A DNA stretch of 64,000 bases. Origin: Massilia timonae CCUG 45783 (GTDB taxonomy: Bacteria > Pseudomonadota > Gammaproteobacteria > Burkholderiales > Burkholderiaceae_D). The first letter of the stretch is position 1, and each line of letters begins with the position of its first letter. Location of the stretch: assembly GCF_000315425.1 (NCBI RefSeq), contig NZ_JH992927.1, positions 36,129 to 100,128 on the forward strand. Reading direction: 5' to 3'. Below the pieces are notes generated by a model. It was not told the DNA's origin and ran no database searches. It saw only the letters and a list, made by a program, of their open reading frames with translations. Of the stretch, positions 37,002-43,687 are shown piece by piece. The translations under genes were made by a program, and so were the position numbers.

Positions 37002-37346
37002 TTATTGCTTGCGGCTCAGCAGGACGCCGAGCAGCACACCGACGCCGGCCGCGATCGCCATCGTGCGCCATGGATTGTCCTTAACGTAGACATCGGCCGT
37101 GTGGGCCAGTTCCTTGCCCTTCTCCACGGCCTGGGTCGGCAGCAGGCTGGCGCCACCCAGGGCGCGGTCGAGCAGCTCCATGCCGCGTGCGCGCAGCTCC
37201 TCGGCCTTTTCGCCGGTCAGCGAAGCGGCCGCGGTCAGCATCGACTGGGCATCGCGCACCAGCGCCTTCATGTCGGACTGGGTGGCGTAGGTGCTGCCGC
37301 TGATCGGGTGCATGCTGCCGTTGGTATTGCGGGAAGTTTCTAGCAT
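37002..37346 (-). CDS. YqjD/ElaB family protein (DUF883)
   Basis: 114 residues. A soluble helical part (TQSDMKALVRDAQSMLTAAA, TGEKAEELRARGMELLDRAL) followed by the conserved DNPWRTMAIAAGVGVLLGVLLSRK: the W-R-x-x-A-I-A-x-G-x-G-hydrophobic tail is the DUF883 signature and anchors the protein in the inner membrane. In E. coli YqjD and ElaB also bind ribosomes under stationary phase and are controlled by RpoS. First gene of the yqjD-yqjE-36141 unit. Confidence 0.93.
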   Translation of the reverse strand: MLETSRNTNGSMHPISGSTYATQSDMKALVRDAQSMLTAAASLTGEKAEELRARGMELLDRALGGASLLPTQAVEKGKELAHTADVYVKDNPWRTMAIAAGVGVLLGVLLSRKQ

Positions 37347-37453
37347 GTTCTACTCCTGTCACTGAAAATCATTGAAAAAACCGGACGCGAACAACCCGGC
37401 ACGGGCCCGGGCCATGGCCAGGGCCTGGCCGGGGTCCGCACCAGCCTGACGAC

Positions 37454-37987
37454 TCAGGCCAGCAAGTCGCGCAGATCGTCGGCATGCTCTTCTTCGACCG
37501 CCATGATGTCGATGAGCATATTGCGCGTGGTCGGATCCTTGTCGCCGATCGCCGCAATCATCTGGCGGTAGGACTCGATCGCCACCCGCTCGGCGATCAG
37601 GTCGGCCCGCACCATCGCCTGCACGTCGTCGGACTCATCGTACTCGGCGTGGCTGCGCGCGGTGAACGTGGCCGGATTGAAGTTCGGCGAGCCGTTGAGC
37701 TGCACGATGCGTTCGGCGATGCGGTCGGCATGGTCCTGCTCTTGCTGGGCGTGCTCGAGGAACTCGGCCTTGATGTGACCCGTGTTGGGGCCGGCCACCG
37801 TGTAGTAATGGCGCTTGTAGCGCATCACGCACAGCAGTTCGGTGGCCAGGGCGTCGTTGAGCATCGCGATGACCGCTTCGCGGTCGGCCTGGTAACCCTC
37901 GGTGACGGCGCCGTCATCGAGGTTGGCCGCCGCGCGGCGGATCGCCGCGATGTCGAAGCCGTGTGCCAGGTTGTTCGTCTGTTCCAT
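37454..37987 (-). CDS. Ferritin-like/bacterioferritin-type protein
   Basis: 177 residues. The two ferroxidase motifs are visible: ELLCVMRYKRHY with EFLEHAQQEQDHADRIAERI (Glu and ExxH), then ERVAIESYRQMIAAIG and EEEHADDLRDLL (second Glu, ExxH). This four-helix bundle should bind a di-iron centre, storing iron or detoxifying peroxide, in the cytoplasm. No haem-ligand Met of true Bfr is evident in the first helix, so the class between Dps, Bfr and rubrerythrin-like is open. Located in the stress block, 107 bp upstream of yqjD. Confidence 0.87.
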   Translation of the reverse strand: MEQTNNLAHGFDIAAIRRAAANLDDGAVTEGYQADREAVIAMLNDALATELLCVMRYKRHYYTVAGPNTGHIKAEFLEHAQQEQDHADRIAERIVQLNGSPNFNPATFTARSHAEYDESDDVQAMVRADLIAERVAIESYRQMIAAIGDKDPTTRNMLIDIMAVEEEHADDLRDLLA

Positions 37988-38017
37988 GGTGTTTCCTCAA
38001 TCAGTGTTCGGCGTGGA

Positions 38018-38920
38018 TCAACGCATTGCGGCGCGTGGCGGAATCTGCGCGCCATCGTTGGACAGCACGATCTCGACGCGGCGGTTCTGCTGGCGGCCGG
38101 ACGCGTTGTCGTTCGACGCCACCGGGAATGCCTGGCCGTAAGCCTTCATCGAAATGCGGTCGCGCGGCACGCCCATCTCGCCCAGGGCGCTGGCGACCGC
38201 GTTGGCGCGGCGCTGCGACAGGTCCTGGTTGTAGCTCGCGCTGCCGGTACTATCCGTAAACCCTTCGACCAGCACCGTACGGTCCGGGTTCTCGCGCATC
38301 ACGTCGGCCAGCTTGCGCAGGGTCGACATTCCGTTCGGATTCAGGGTCGCCTGATTGGTGGCGAACAGCACGTCGCCGATCGTCACCACATAGCCGCGTT
38401 CGGTCTTGACGGCCTGGATGTCGTTCAGCAAGGCTTCCAGGTGGGCGGCGCGCTCGGACAGCGCGGCGTTCTGCTGCTGGGCGGCCTGGGCCTGGGCCTG
38501 CGCCTGCTGGGCCGCGGCGGTGGCGGCTTCGGCCTCGCGCTTGGCGCGTTCGGCTTCGGCGGTGCGCGCTTCGAGGCGGACCTGGTCGCGCTGGCGCGCG
38601 GCGTCGGCGATGTCGGCTTCGGCGGCCTTGGCCTTGGCGACTTCCTGCGCGGTGGCGATGCGCTGCTTGGCGACGTAGGCCAGGCGGTCGATGTCTTCCA
38701 GGCTTTCGCGGCGATGCGCGGCCTGGTTGGCCTGGTCGAGCGCTTCGCTGGCCTGCTTGAACTCCATCGGCGCATAGGTCGACACCTGCGGATTGTTGTT
38801 GGCGCTGACGAAGTCGGCGCGTGCCTGGTCCAGGGTCGCGGTGGTCATCGGGGCGCTGGCGCAGGCGGCGGCCAGCACGGCGGCGGCCAGGATCGAAACG
38901 GCGGATTTACGGTTTTTCAT
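38018..38920 (-). CDS. OmpA-family protein with DUF4398 domain
   Basis: 300 residues. Lipoprotein-type signal (VLAAACASAPMT), a DUF4398 helical segment (LDQARADFVSANNNPQVSTYAPMEF...), a long Ala/Glu/Arg-rich coiled coil (~95-175) and an OmpA peptidoglycan-binding domain (GYVVTIGDVLFATNQATLNP, VEGFTDSTGSASYNQDLSQRRA, NRRVEIVLSND). It would reach from the outer membrane to the wall with the coiled coil as spacer. DUF4398 is also present in the next gene (38999-39385), which precedes it by 78 bp, so they are likely one unit. Confidence 0.92.
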   Translation of the reverse strand: MKNRKSAVSILAAAVLAAACASAPMTTATLDQARADFVSANNNPQVSTYAPMEFKQASEALDQANQAAHRRESLEDIDRLAYVAKQRIATAQEVAKAKAAEADIADAARQRDQVRLEARTAEAERAKREAEAATAAAQQAQAQAQAAQQQNAALSERAAHLEALLNDIQAVKTERGYVVTIGDVLFATNQATLNPNGMSTLRKLADVMRENPDRTVLVEGFTDSTGSASYNQDLSQRRANAVASALGEMGVPRDRISMKAYGQAFPVASNDNASGRQQNRRVEIVLSNDGAQIPPRAAMR

Positions 38921-38998
38921 GTTCTTGTTCCTCTTCTTGTTGAAGCGCCGTTCGACGGCGCGGACTCATGCGTTCAATGCGGACCTCAAGGGTTCATC

Positions 38999-39385
38999 TC
39001 ACTGGCTGTTGGCGCGATCGACTTCCTCGCGCAGCACGCGCAGGTCTTCGTTCAGCTGGGTCGAGGCGGCGGTCGCCTTGGCCGACACGGCCTTGCTCTG
39101 GGCCAGCTTGGCGTCGGCCTGGGCCTGGATCGCCAGCTCGCGCGCCAGCTTGTAGTCGCGCGCGGCCAGGGCCTGGTTGGCGCGGCCCATCTTGTCGCGC
39201 GCGGCGCTGATCTCGGCCGGCGCCAGTTCGGCGGCGCCCGCCGACACGGCGTTCTCGACCGCGTGGCGCGAGACCGCCACGTCGGCCGTCGCCGGGGCCT
39301 GGTCGGGGCTCGCGCACGCGGTCAGTGTCAGCACAACAGCGGCGCAGCTGAGGCGAAGCCCGGTCATCGTTTGATGTTTATTCAT
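38999..39385 (-). CDS. DUF4398-family lipoprotein
   Basis: 128 residues. Signal with lipobox LTLTACAS, then helical DUF4398 sequence (VENAVSAGAAELAPAEISAARDKM...NQALAARDYKLARELAIQAQADAKLAQ...) with the family's A-x-D-Y-K-x-A pattern. It resembles the middle part of its neighbour at 38018, for which it probably acts as a partner. An exact palindrome at 39447-39460 is followed by TATAAC at the standard spacing, making this one of the best examples of the proposed regulon. Confidence 0.88.
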   Translation of the reverse strand: MNKHQTMTGLRLSCAAVVLTLTACASPDQAPATADVAVSRHAVENAVSAGAAELAPAEISAARDKMGRANQALAARDYKLARELAIQAQADAKLAQSKAVSAKATAASTQLNEDLRVLREEVDRANSQ

Positions 39386-39446
39386 CGCATATTCTCCTGG
39401 GGAAGTGTTGTAGAGAACGTTATAAACCTGTTATGCCCGGCACTCA

Positions 39447-39460
39447 GTTCGTTGACGCAC
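39447..39460 (-). promoter_or_regulatory. GTNCG-N4-CGNAC site with TATAAC -10
   Basis: GTTCG-TTGA-CGCAC. On the minus strand TATAAC (39419-39424) begins 29.5 bp from the centre, i.e. predicted position -41.5, for the DUF4398 lipoprotein gene. Confidence 0.6.
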
Positions 39461-39751
39461 ATTGATGCCGGCGCTGTCATCGTTTCGCGTGGAGTTGCCC
39501 GAACTGCCGAGTGTGCCGATGGTCTGAGCAGTATCGTGACTGGCACGGCGCGGGCGCTGAAAGCGGCGGCGTACACGTATGAAACATCGATGGATACCAC
39601 CGACGCCTTCCGCAATAACTGGGGAGGTTCAACCGAGCGCGGCGCCCGGCATCTTCGACAGCGCCCACATGTCACGGCGGCCGAACAGCGCATCCATGAA
39701 GGCGGCGACACGCGCCGCTGAAACACCCTGTAACAACACGGCATGCCGATT

Positions 39752-39765
39752 GTGTGTTGCCGAAC
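39752..39765 (+). promoter_or_regulatory. GTNCG-N4-CGNAC-like site, one mismatch
   Basis: GTGTG-TTGC-CGAAC, one base off the consensus in the left arm, 60 bp before the BON gene start at 39826. TAGTCT (39788-39793) lies at the standard spacing. Confidence 0.45.
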
Positions 39766-39825
39766 AGATCAAATTGGCAACGGACTCTAGTCTTGGACCA
39801 AGTCACCGAGAAACGATATACCCGA

Positions 39826-40152
39826 ATGAACGAATCGAGCATCAAGCGTTATGCAAGCATTCCAGTCCTGCTGGCCTTCCTGGCTTGCGGACCGCTGGCA
39901 GGTTGTGCCTCAGGCATTCCCGGTTTCGGCAGCGTCGAGACCGTCGATGACGATGCCATCAGTGCCGGCGTGCGCAGCGCCATCAAGCTCGATCCTGAAC
40001 TGACGGTTTCCGATCTCGATGTCGACACGTATCAAGGCATTGTCCGGCTTAGCGGCTTCGTGAGCTCGGCCGACAGCGTAGCAGCGGCGGCCTCGGTCGC
40101 GCGAACCGTCAAGGGCGTCAAATCGGTCAGAAATGACTTGCGCCTGAAGTAA
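39826..40152 (+). CDS. BON-domain lipoprotein
   Basis: 108 residues from the ATG at 39826. Signal with lipobox GPLAGCAS, then a single BON domain (DDDAISAGVRSAIKLDPELT...LDVDTYQGIVRLSGFVSSAD...GVKSVRNDLRLK). It is a paralogue of the BON lipoprotein at 32410 (both end in VKSV/VTSV-x-N-D-x-R-x-K). Followed by a small glycine-zipper lipoprotein gene after 20 bp; the two form a unit closed by a strong terminator. Confidence 0.9.
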   Translation: MNESSIKRYASIPVLLAFLACGPLAGCASGIPGFGSVETVDDDAISAGVRSAIKLDPELTVSDLDVDTYQGIVRLSGFVSSADSVAAAASVARTVKGVKSVRNDLRLK

Positions 40153-40172
40153 CCCCATCAAAGGAGATCATC

Positions 40173-40394
40173 ATGAAAAACATCAAATCGCTGGTAGTGA
40201 CCGCAACCCTGGCAACCGCCGCCTTCGGCATGGTCGGCTGCTCGAACATGTCGAAGCAAGACCGTAACACCGCCATCGGCGCCGGCGCCGGCGCCGTGCT
40301 GGGTGGCGCCGTGACTGGCGGTAGCGCGCTCGGCACCGTGGGCGGCGCGGCCGTCGGCGGCGTGATCGGCAACCAGGTCAAGACCACCAACTGA
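40173..40394 (+). CDS. Small glycine-zipper lipoprotein (OsmB-like)
   Basis: 73 residues. Signal ending in lipobox GMVGCSN, then NMSKQDRNTAIGAGAGAVLG and a second zipper half (GTVGGAAVGGVIGNQVKTTN). Length and shape match OsmB-type osmotically inducible lipoproteins. A clear AAAGGAGAT site precedes it. It shares the promoter of the BON gene 20 bp upstream. Confidence 0.87.
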   Translation: MKNIKSLVVTATLATAAFGMVGCSNMSKQDRNTAIGAGAGAVLGGAVTGGSALGTVGGAAVGGVIGNQVKTTN

Positions 40395-40410
40395 TCGACG
40401 TCCTCGTCCG

Positions 40411-40446
40411 ACACCAAACGCCCGGCTTGCCGGGCGTTTGTGTTTT
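40411..40446 (+). terminator. Rho-independent terminator
   Basis: Stem of about 15 bp built on AAACGCCCGGC/GCCGGGCGTTT with loop TT and flanking ACAC/TGTGT, ending in TTTT. Strong terminator of the BON-OsmB unit. Confidence 0.9.
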
Positions 40447-40503
40447 AACGTGTCCTCGAGGGAGAACCGGGCAGGGTTGAGGGAACGCAGCATCCCCGCC
40501 GGC

Positions 40504-41268
40504 TCAACCGGCATGACCGTCCGGTACCGGCACGTCCGGGACCGGCACGTCCGCCACCGGCATGGCGCCGGCTTCCCTGACGATCGCATAGCAGCTGCAG
40601 GCCGCCGCCGCTAGGCCTTCGGGATCGAGGATCTCGATATTGCCGCGGCTGTAGTCGATCAGGCCTTGCTGCTGCAGCGCGCTGGCGGCCTTGGTGACGC
40701 CGACGCGGCGCACGCCGAGCGAATGCGCAAGGAATTCATGGGTCAGGTGGAATTTGTTGGATTGCAGGCGGTCACGCGTGACCAGCAGCGAGCGCGCCAG
40801 GCGCGCCTCGAGCACGTGGAAGCGGCTGCAGACGGCGATCTGGATCGCCTGCGCCAGCAGCGCGTCGGTATACCGGTACAGCACCTTCTGCAGCGCCGGA
40901 TTGCGCTCAACCTCGCTGCGAAAACGCGCGCCCTCCATGCGGCTGGCGTTGCCGGCGCGCTGGACCACGGCGCGCACCTGGGTCGTGTCGTGGCCCAGCG
41001 CGCTGGTCACGCCCAGCATGCCTTCGCGCCCCACCTGGCCGACCTCGAGCGTCATGCGTCCTTCGGCCACGCCCAGCAGGGACACCAGGCAATCGTGCGG
41101 AAAATAAATGTGCTCGATCGGATCGCCGGCTTCGCACAGCACCTGCCCCGCCTCCACCCTGACCTGGTCCAGCATCGGCAACATGCGCGCGATTTCTTGC
41201 GACGGCAAAGCCGCCAGCAGCAGATTGCTGTGGCACTCCGCGACGGGCGGGTGGACGGCAGAGTTCAT
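40504..41268 (-). CDS. Crp/Fnr-family transcriptional regulator
   Basis: 254 residues. An N-terminal cyclic-nucleotide-binding-like beta-barrel (residues ~16-125, LPSQEIARMLPMLDQVRVEA...GQVGREGMLG), a long dimerisation helix (~128-160), and a winged helix of the Crp_2 type (LTHEFLAHSLGVRRVGVTKAA, 175-195). The cNMP-contact motif of true Crp is absent, and in the recognition helix Arg188 and Lys193 occupy the Crp Arg180/Arg185 places while Glu181 is replaced by Val189, so it should read a different half-site. There is no FNR-like Fe-S cysteine set. A C-terminal tail repeats VPVPD. It sits in the middle of the stress genes that carry the palindrome and is my candidate for its activator. Confidence 0.87.
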   Translation of the reverse strand: MNSAVHPPVAECHSNLLLAALPSQEIARMLPMLDQVRVEAGQVLCEAGDPIEHIYFPHDCLVSLLGVAEGRMTLEVGQVGREGMLGVTSALGHDTTQVRAVVQRAGNASRMEGARFRSEVERNPALQKVLYRYTDALLAQAIQIAVCSRFHVLEARLARSLLVTRDRLQSNKFHLTHEFLAHSLGVRRVGVTKAASALQQQGLIDYSRGNIEILDPEGLAAAACSCYAIVREAGAMPVADVPVPDVPVPDGHAG

Positions 41269-41385
41269 TCTTTCCTCAGGAAAAAATTGTAAGGATCAGT
41301 ACGCAGCGCAAGCCGGATACGCCCCGTTCCAGATACATTTGCAAACAATTTCAGTCAGCGTAACCGCCGCCCCATGAGCGAGTAT

Positions 41386-41399
41386 GTACGGTGACGCAC
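41386..41399 (+). promoter_or_regulatory. GTNCG-N4-CGNAC site with GACAAT -10
   Basis: GTACG-GTGA-CGCAC, 68 bp before the start at 41468. GACAAT (41422-41427) begins 29.5 bp after the centre. Confidence 0.6.
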
Positions 41400-41467
41400 G
41401 GAACCTTGGGTTGTTCCTGAAGACAATCATCGTACCGAGGCGTCAACGCCATACGAAAGGAATAAAG

Positions 41468-42208
41468 ATGAATACGCCCCCACACAATCCCGTCAAGAAC
41501 CGTACCCATCCCTTGCTGCTGCTGGCGGCGGCTGCGGTCGTGCTGTTCTGCCTGGTCGGCACCGCCGCCATCATGGGCTGGCTGCCCTCGTCGGTTGGCG
41601 GCACCGCCAACCGCCAGCTGACCGAAGCCGACCGCCAGGCCCTGGCGTCCACCCTGCCGCAGGATGTCCCCGAGCAGCCGGGCTATGCCGCCTATCCGGG
41701 CGCGCCGCTCGCGCCGGCACAGCAGGCGCAGCAGCAGGCCTATGCGCCGGCGCCGGCCCAGGCCGTCCCCGCGGCCCCGGTGCAGCAGCTTGCGCCGGCC
41801 GCCGCCCCGGTCGCGGCAACGCCGGTCAAGGAAAGCAAGCCGACCCAGGTCGCCGCCAATGAGCGCGACTGGTGCTCGAACTGCGGCAACGTGGAATCGG
41901 TCCGCACCATCACCCAGCGCGCCGAAGGCAGCGGCCTGGGCGCGGCCGGCGGCGCCGTCATCGGCGGCCTGCTGGGCAACCAGGTCGGCGGCGGCACTGG
42001 CCGCACCCTGGCCACCGCGGCCGGCGCGATCGGCGGCGCCGTGGTCGGCAACCAGGTCGAAGGCAATATGAAGGCCACCACCAGCTACGAGATCCGGGTG
42101 CGCCTGGACGACGGCACCCTGCGCACCTTCCGCCAGAACAGCCAGCCGCAATGGCGCAGCGGCGACCGCGTGCGCATCGTCAAAGGACGGCTGCGCTCGG
42201 TGGCATAA
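41468..42208 (+). CDS. Glycine-zipper 2TM-domain membrane protein
   Basis: 246 residues from ATG 41468, preceded by AAAGGAA. One N-terminal transmembrane helix (LLLLAAAAVVLFCLVGTAAIMG), a ~100-residue Pro/Ala/Gln-rich stretch, a Cys pair (WCSNCGN), then the glycine zipper (GLGAAGGAVIGGLLGNQVGG..., AGAIGGAVVGNQVEGN) and a C-terminal beta domain ending RSGDRVRIVKGRLRSVA. The C-terminal half is clearly related to the lipoprotein at 33639. It is inner-membrane anchored where its paralogue is lipid anchored. Promoter carries an exact palindrome. Confidence 0.88.
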   Translation: MNTPPHNPVKNRTHPLLLLAAAAVVLFCLVGTAAIMGWLPSSVGGTANRQLTEADRQALASTLPQDVPEQPGYAAYPGAPLAPAQQAQQQAYAPAPAQAVPAAPVQQLAPAAAPVAATPVKESKPTQVAANERDWCSNCGNVESVRTITQRAEGSGLGAAGGAVIGGLLGNQVGGGTGRTLATAAGAIGGAVVGNQVEGNMKATTSYEIRVRLDDGTLRTFRQNSQPQWRSGDRVRIVKGRLRSVA

Positions 42209-42298
42209 GCGGGATGGCCTGATCTCAGGCAGGCTGCATGGCTAGCACATGGCCGGGATTGCGCAAGCGTCCCGGCCAAACTTTTTCCTGAATGCAAT

Positions 42299-42312
42299 GT
42301 GCGCCAACGCAC
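42299..42312 (+). promoter_or_regulatory. GTNCG-N4-CGNAC site with GACAAT -10
   Basis: GTGCG-CCAA-CGCAC. GACAAT (42335-42340) begins 29.5 bp after the centre, the same hexamer and spacing as at 41386. Belongs to the gene starting at 42392. Confidence 0.6.
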
Positions 42313-42391
42313 GGAATTATGGATGAGCTGACCCGACAATCGAATCACGCTGCAATGAAAAGCGGGACACCATCAATCGTGGGAGAAGCGC

Positions 42392-42616
42392 ATGAACAGC
42401 ATGGCATGGATCGGCATCATCGTCTGGGGAATCGTACTCACTCTGTTCGGCCTGTTGTCGGCCGGACCAGCGCCCGATGGCAACGGGCACCTGCAGCCGC
42501 AGGACATCGTGTTCCTGATCGCGGGCGGCCTGCTCACCTGCCTGATCGGCTGCACCGGCCTGGTGGGCATGATGGGCTGGATTCCCGGCTTGCGAAAGCG
42601 AAAAAGTTGCGCATAA
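42392..42616 (+). CDS. Small membrane protein, two transmembrane helices
   Basis: 74 residues: AWIGIIVWGIVLTLFGLLSA and DIVFLIAGGLLTCLIGCTGLVG, joined by a short hydrophilic loop (PAPDGNGHLQPQ), with a basic C-terminus (LRKRKSCA). GGGAG is 9 nt upstream of the ATG. No family recognised; it belongs to the stress block and has an exact palindrome in its promoter. Confidence 0.75.
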   Translation: MNSMAWIGIIVWGIVLTLFGLLSAGPAPDGNGHLQPQDIVFLIAGGLLTCLIGCTGLVGMMGWIPGLRKRKSCA

Positions 42617-42617
42617 T

Positions 42618-42631
42618 GTACGCCATCGAAC
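42618..42631 (+). promoter_or_regulatory. GTNCG-N4-CGNAC site just after the two-TM gene
   Basis: GTACG-CCAT-CGAAC, starting two bases after the stop at 42616. CATACT (42654-42659) lies at 29.5 bp. It would serve the very small gene at 42704. Confidence 0.55.
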
Positions 42632-42703
42632 GGTACGCAACGGTGGGCAAGTACATACTGGAATCACAGCGCAACCAGCGCAAACAGTAGAGGAGAATCC
42701 ACC

Positions 42704-42850
42704 ATGTTATATACCATCGCTGTCGTTCTCGTTATCCTGTGGCTGCTCGGCCTGGTGACCTCGTACACCATCGGCGGCTTCATCCACATCCTGCTCGTCG
42801 TCGCCGTCATCATGATCCTGGTTCGCCTGATCAGCGGACGCGGCATATAG
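42704..42850 (+). CDS. Very small membrane protein (lmo0937-family type, 48 aa)
   Basis: 48 residues, below the usual length cut-off for gene calling. The ATG follows an AGAGGAGA site. The sequence is two hydrophobic helices: YTIAVVLVILWLLGLVTSYT, a GG turn and HILLVVAVIMILVRLISG, matching the pattern of the lmo0937/DUF5670 family of tiny stress-associated membrane proteins. It has its own palindrome promoter and a hairpin after it. Confidence 0.85.
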   Translation: MLYTIAVVLVILWLLGLVTSYTIGGFIHILLVVAVIMILVRLISGRGI

Positions 42851-42885
42851 CAGTAAAATGACAAGTGACGCTTGTCGCAAGACCC

Positions 42886-42938
42886 AATCCGTTTCGCGGT
42901 CGCGCCTGATTCGGGCGTGACGACGAAACGGATTTTTT
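42886..42938 (+). terminator. Terminator-like hairpin in the leader of the YiaD-like gene
   Basis: Arms AATCCGTTTCG (42886-42896) and CGAAACGGATT (42924-42934) pair perfectly and are followed by TTTTTT. It ends the 48-aa gene transcript. It stops only 17 nt before the next ATG, so it could also act as an attenuator for that gene. Confidence 0.75.
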
Positions 42939-42955
42939 ACTTAAGGAGTTCCACG

Positions 42956-43624
42956 ATGCAGAAAAACTTCATCAAAACCACCGCCGCCATCGCCATGGTG
43001 GCCCTGACCGCCACCGGTTGCGCCGACATGAGCGCCACCCAGCGCGGCACCGCGACCGGCGCCGGCATCGGCGCCGGCCTGGGCGGCCTGATCGGCGGCA
43101 CCACCAGCGGCGGCGGCGGCGGCCGCGTTGCCGGCGGCGCCGCCATCGGCGCGGCCGCGGGCGCCGTGATCGGCAACATCTGGTCCAAGCGCATGGAAGC
43201 GCAGAAGCAGCAGATGGAACAAGCCACGCAAGGCACCGGCGTGCAAGTGACCCAGACCCAGGACAACCGCCTGAAACTGGAAATCCCGAGCGACATCTCG
43301 TTCGACACGGGCCGCTCCGACATCAAGGGCAACTTCCAGCCGATCCTGCAGCGCTTCGCGCAGACCCTGCAGGAGAACCCGAACACCAACGTCGTCATCA
43401 TCGGCCACACCGACAGCACCGGCAGCGATTCGATCAACCAGCCGCTGTCGGTCGACCGCGCCTCGCGCACCCGCGACTACCTGGCCGGCCGCGGCGTGAA
43501 CCCGAACCGCATCACCATCGAAGGCCGCGGCTCGCGCGAACCGATCGCCTCGAACAACGACAACGCGGGCAAGGCGCGCAACCGCCGCGTCGAGATCTAC
43601 GTCGCCGAACCGGCGCGCGGCTGA
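42956..43624 (+). CDS. OmpA-family lipoprotein (YiaD-like)
   Basis: 222 residues, start at 42956 after AAGGAG. Lipoprotein signal (LTATGCAD), a glycine-zipper region (GTATGAGIGAGLGGLIGGTT..., GGAAIGAAAGAVIGNIWSKR) and the OmpA peptidoglycan-binding domain (EIPSDISFDTGRSDIKGNF, IIGHTDSTGSDSINQPLSVDRA, RNRRVEIYVAEP). YiaD-like proteins support the envelope under stress. A terminator-like hairpin lies right before its ribosome-binding site; a separate promoter in the gap was not found, so expression may depend on readthrough. Confidence 0.93.
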   Translation: MQKNFIKTTAAIAMVALTATGCADMSATQRGTATGAGIGAGLGGLIGGTTSGGGGGRVAGGAAIGAAAGAVIGNIWSKRMEAQKQQMEQATQGTGVQVTQTQDNRLKLEIPSDISFDTGRSDIKGNFQPILQRFAQTLQENPNTNVVIIGHTDSTGSDSINQPLSVDRASRTRDYLAGRGVNPNRITIEGRGSREPIASNNDNAGKARNRRVEIYVAEPARG

Positions 43625-43642
43625 TCGCCCCCCCATCAACGA

Positions 43643-43667
43643 CAAAGGCCGGCGATGCCGGCCTTTT
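43643..43667 (+). terminator. Rho-independent terminator
   Basis: Stem AAAGGCCGGC/GCCGGCCTTT with loop GAT and TTTTT after it; ends the YiaD-like gene. Confidence 0.85.
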
Positions 43668-43687
43668 TCATTCCCGATGCGGCGATA

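Larger units (their letters stand above)
39386..39825. other. Divergent promoter region
   Basis: 440 bp without a credible gene. It separates two divergently read envelope genes and holds a palindrome near each end (39447-39460 for the minus gene, 39752-39765 for the plus gene). The middle part (about 39480-39740) shows no recognisable signal. Confidence 0.5.

Noticed and set aside
38950..38965. GTTCG-N6-CGGAC, resembling the palindrome
   Set aside because: The spacer is 6 instead of 4, and it lies only 30-45 bp before the start at 38920, so a -10 at the standard distance would fall in the ribosome-binding site. Not counted.
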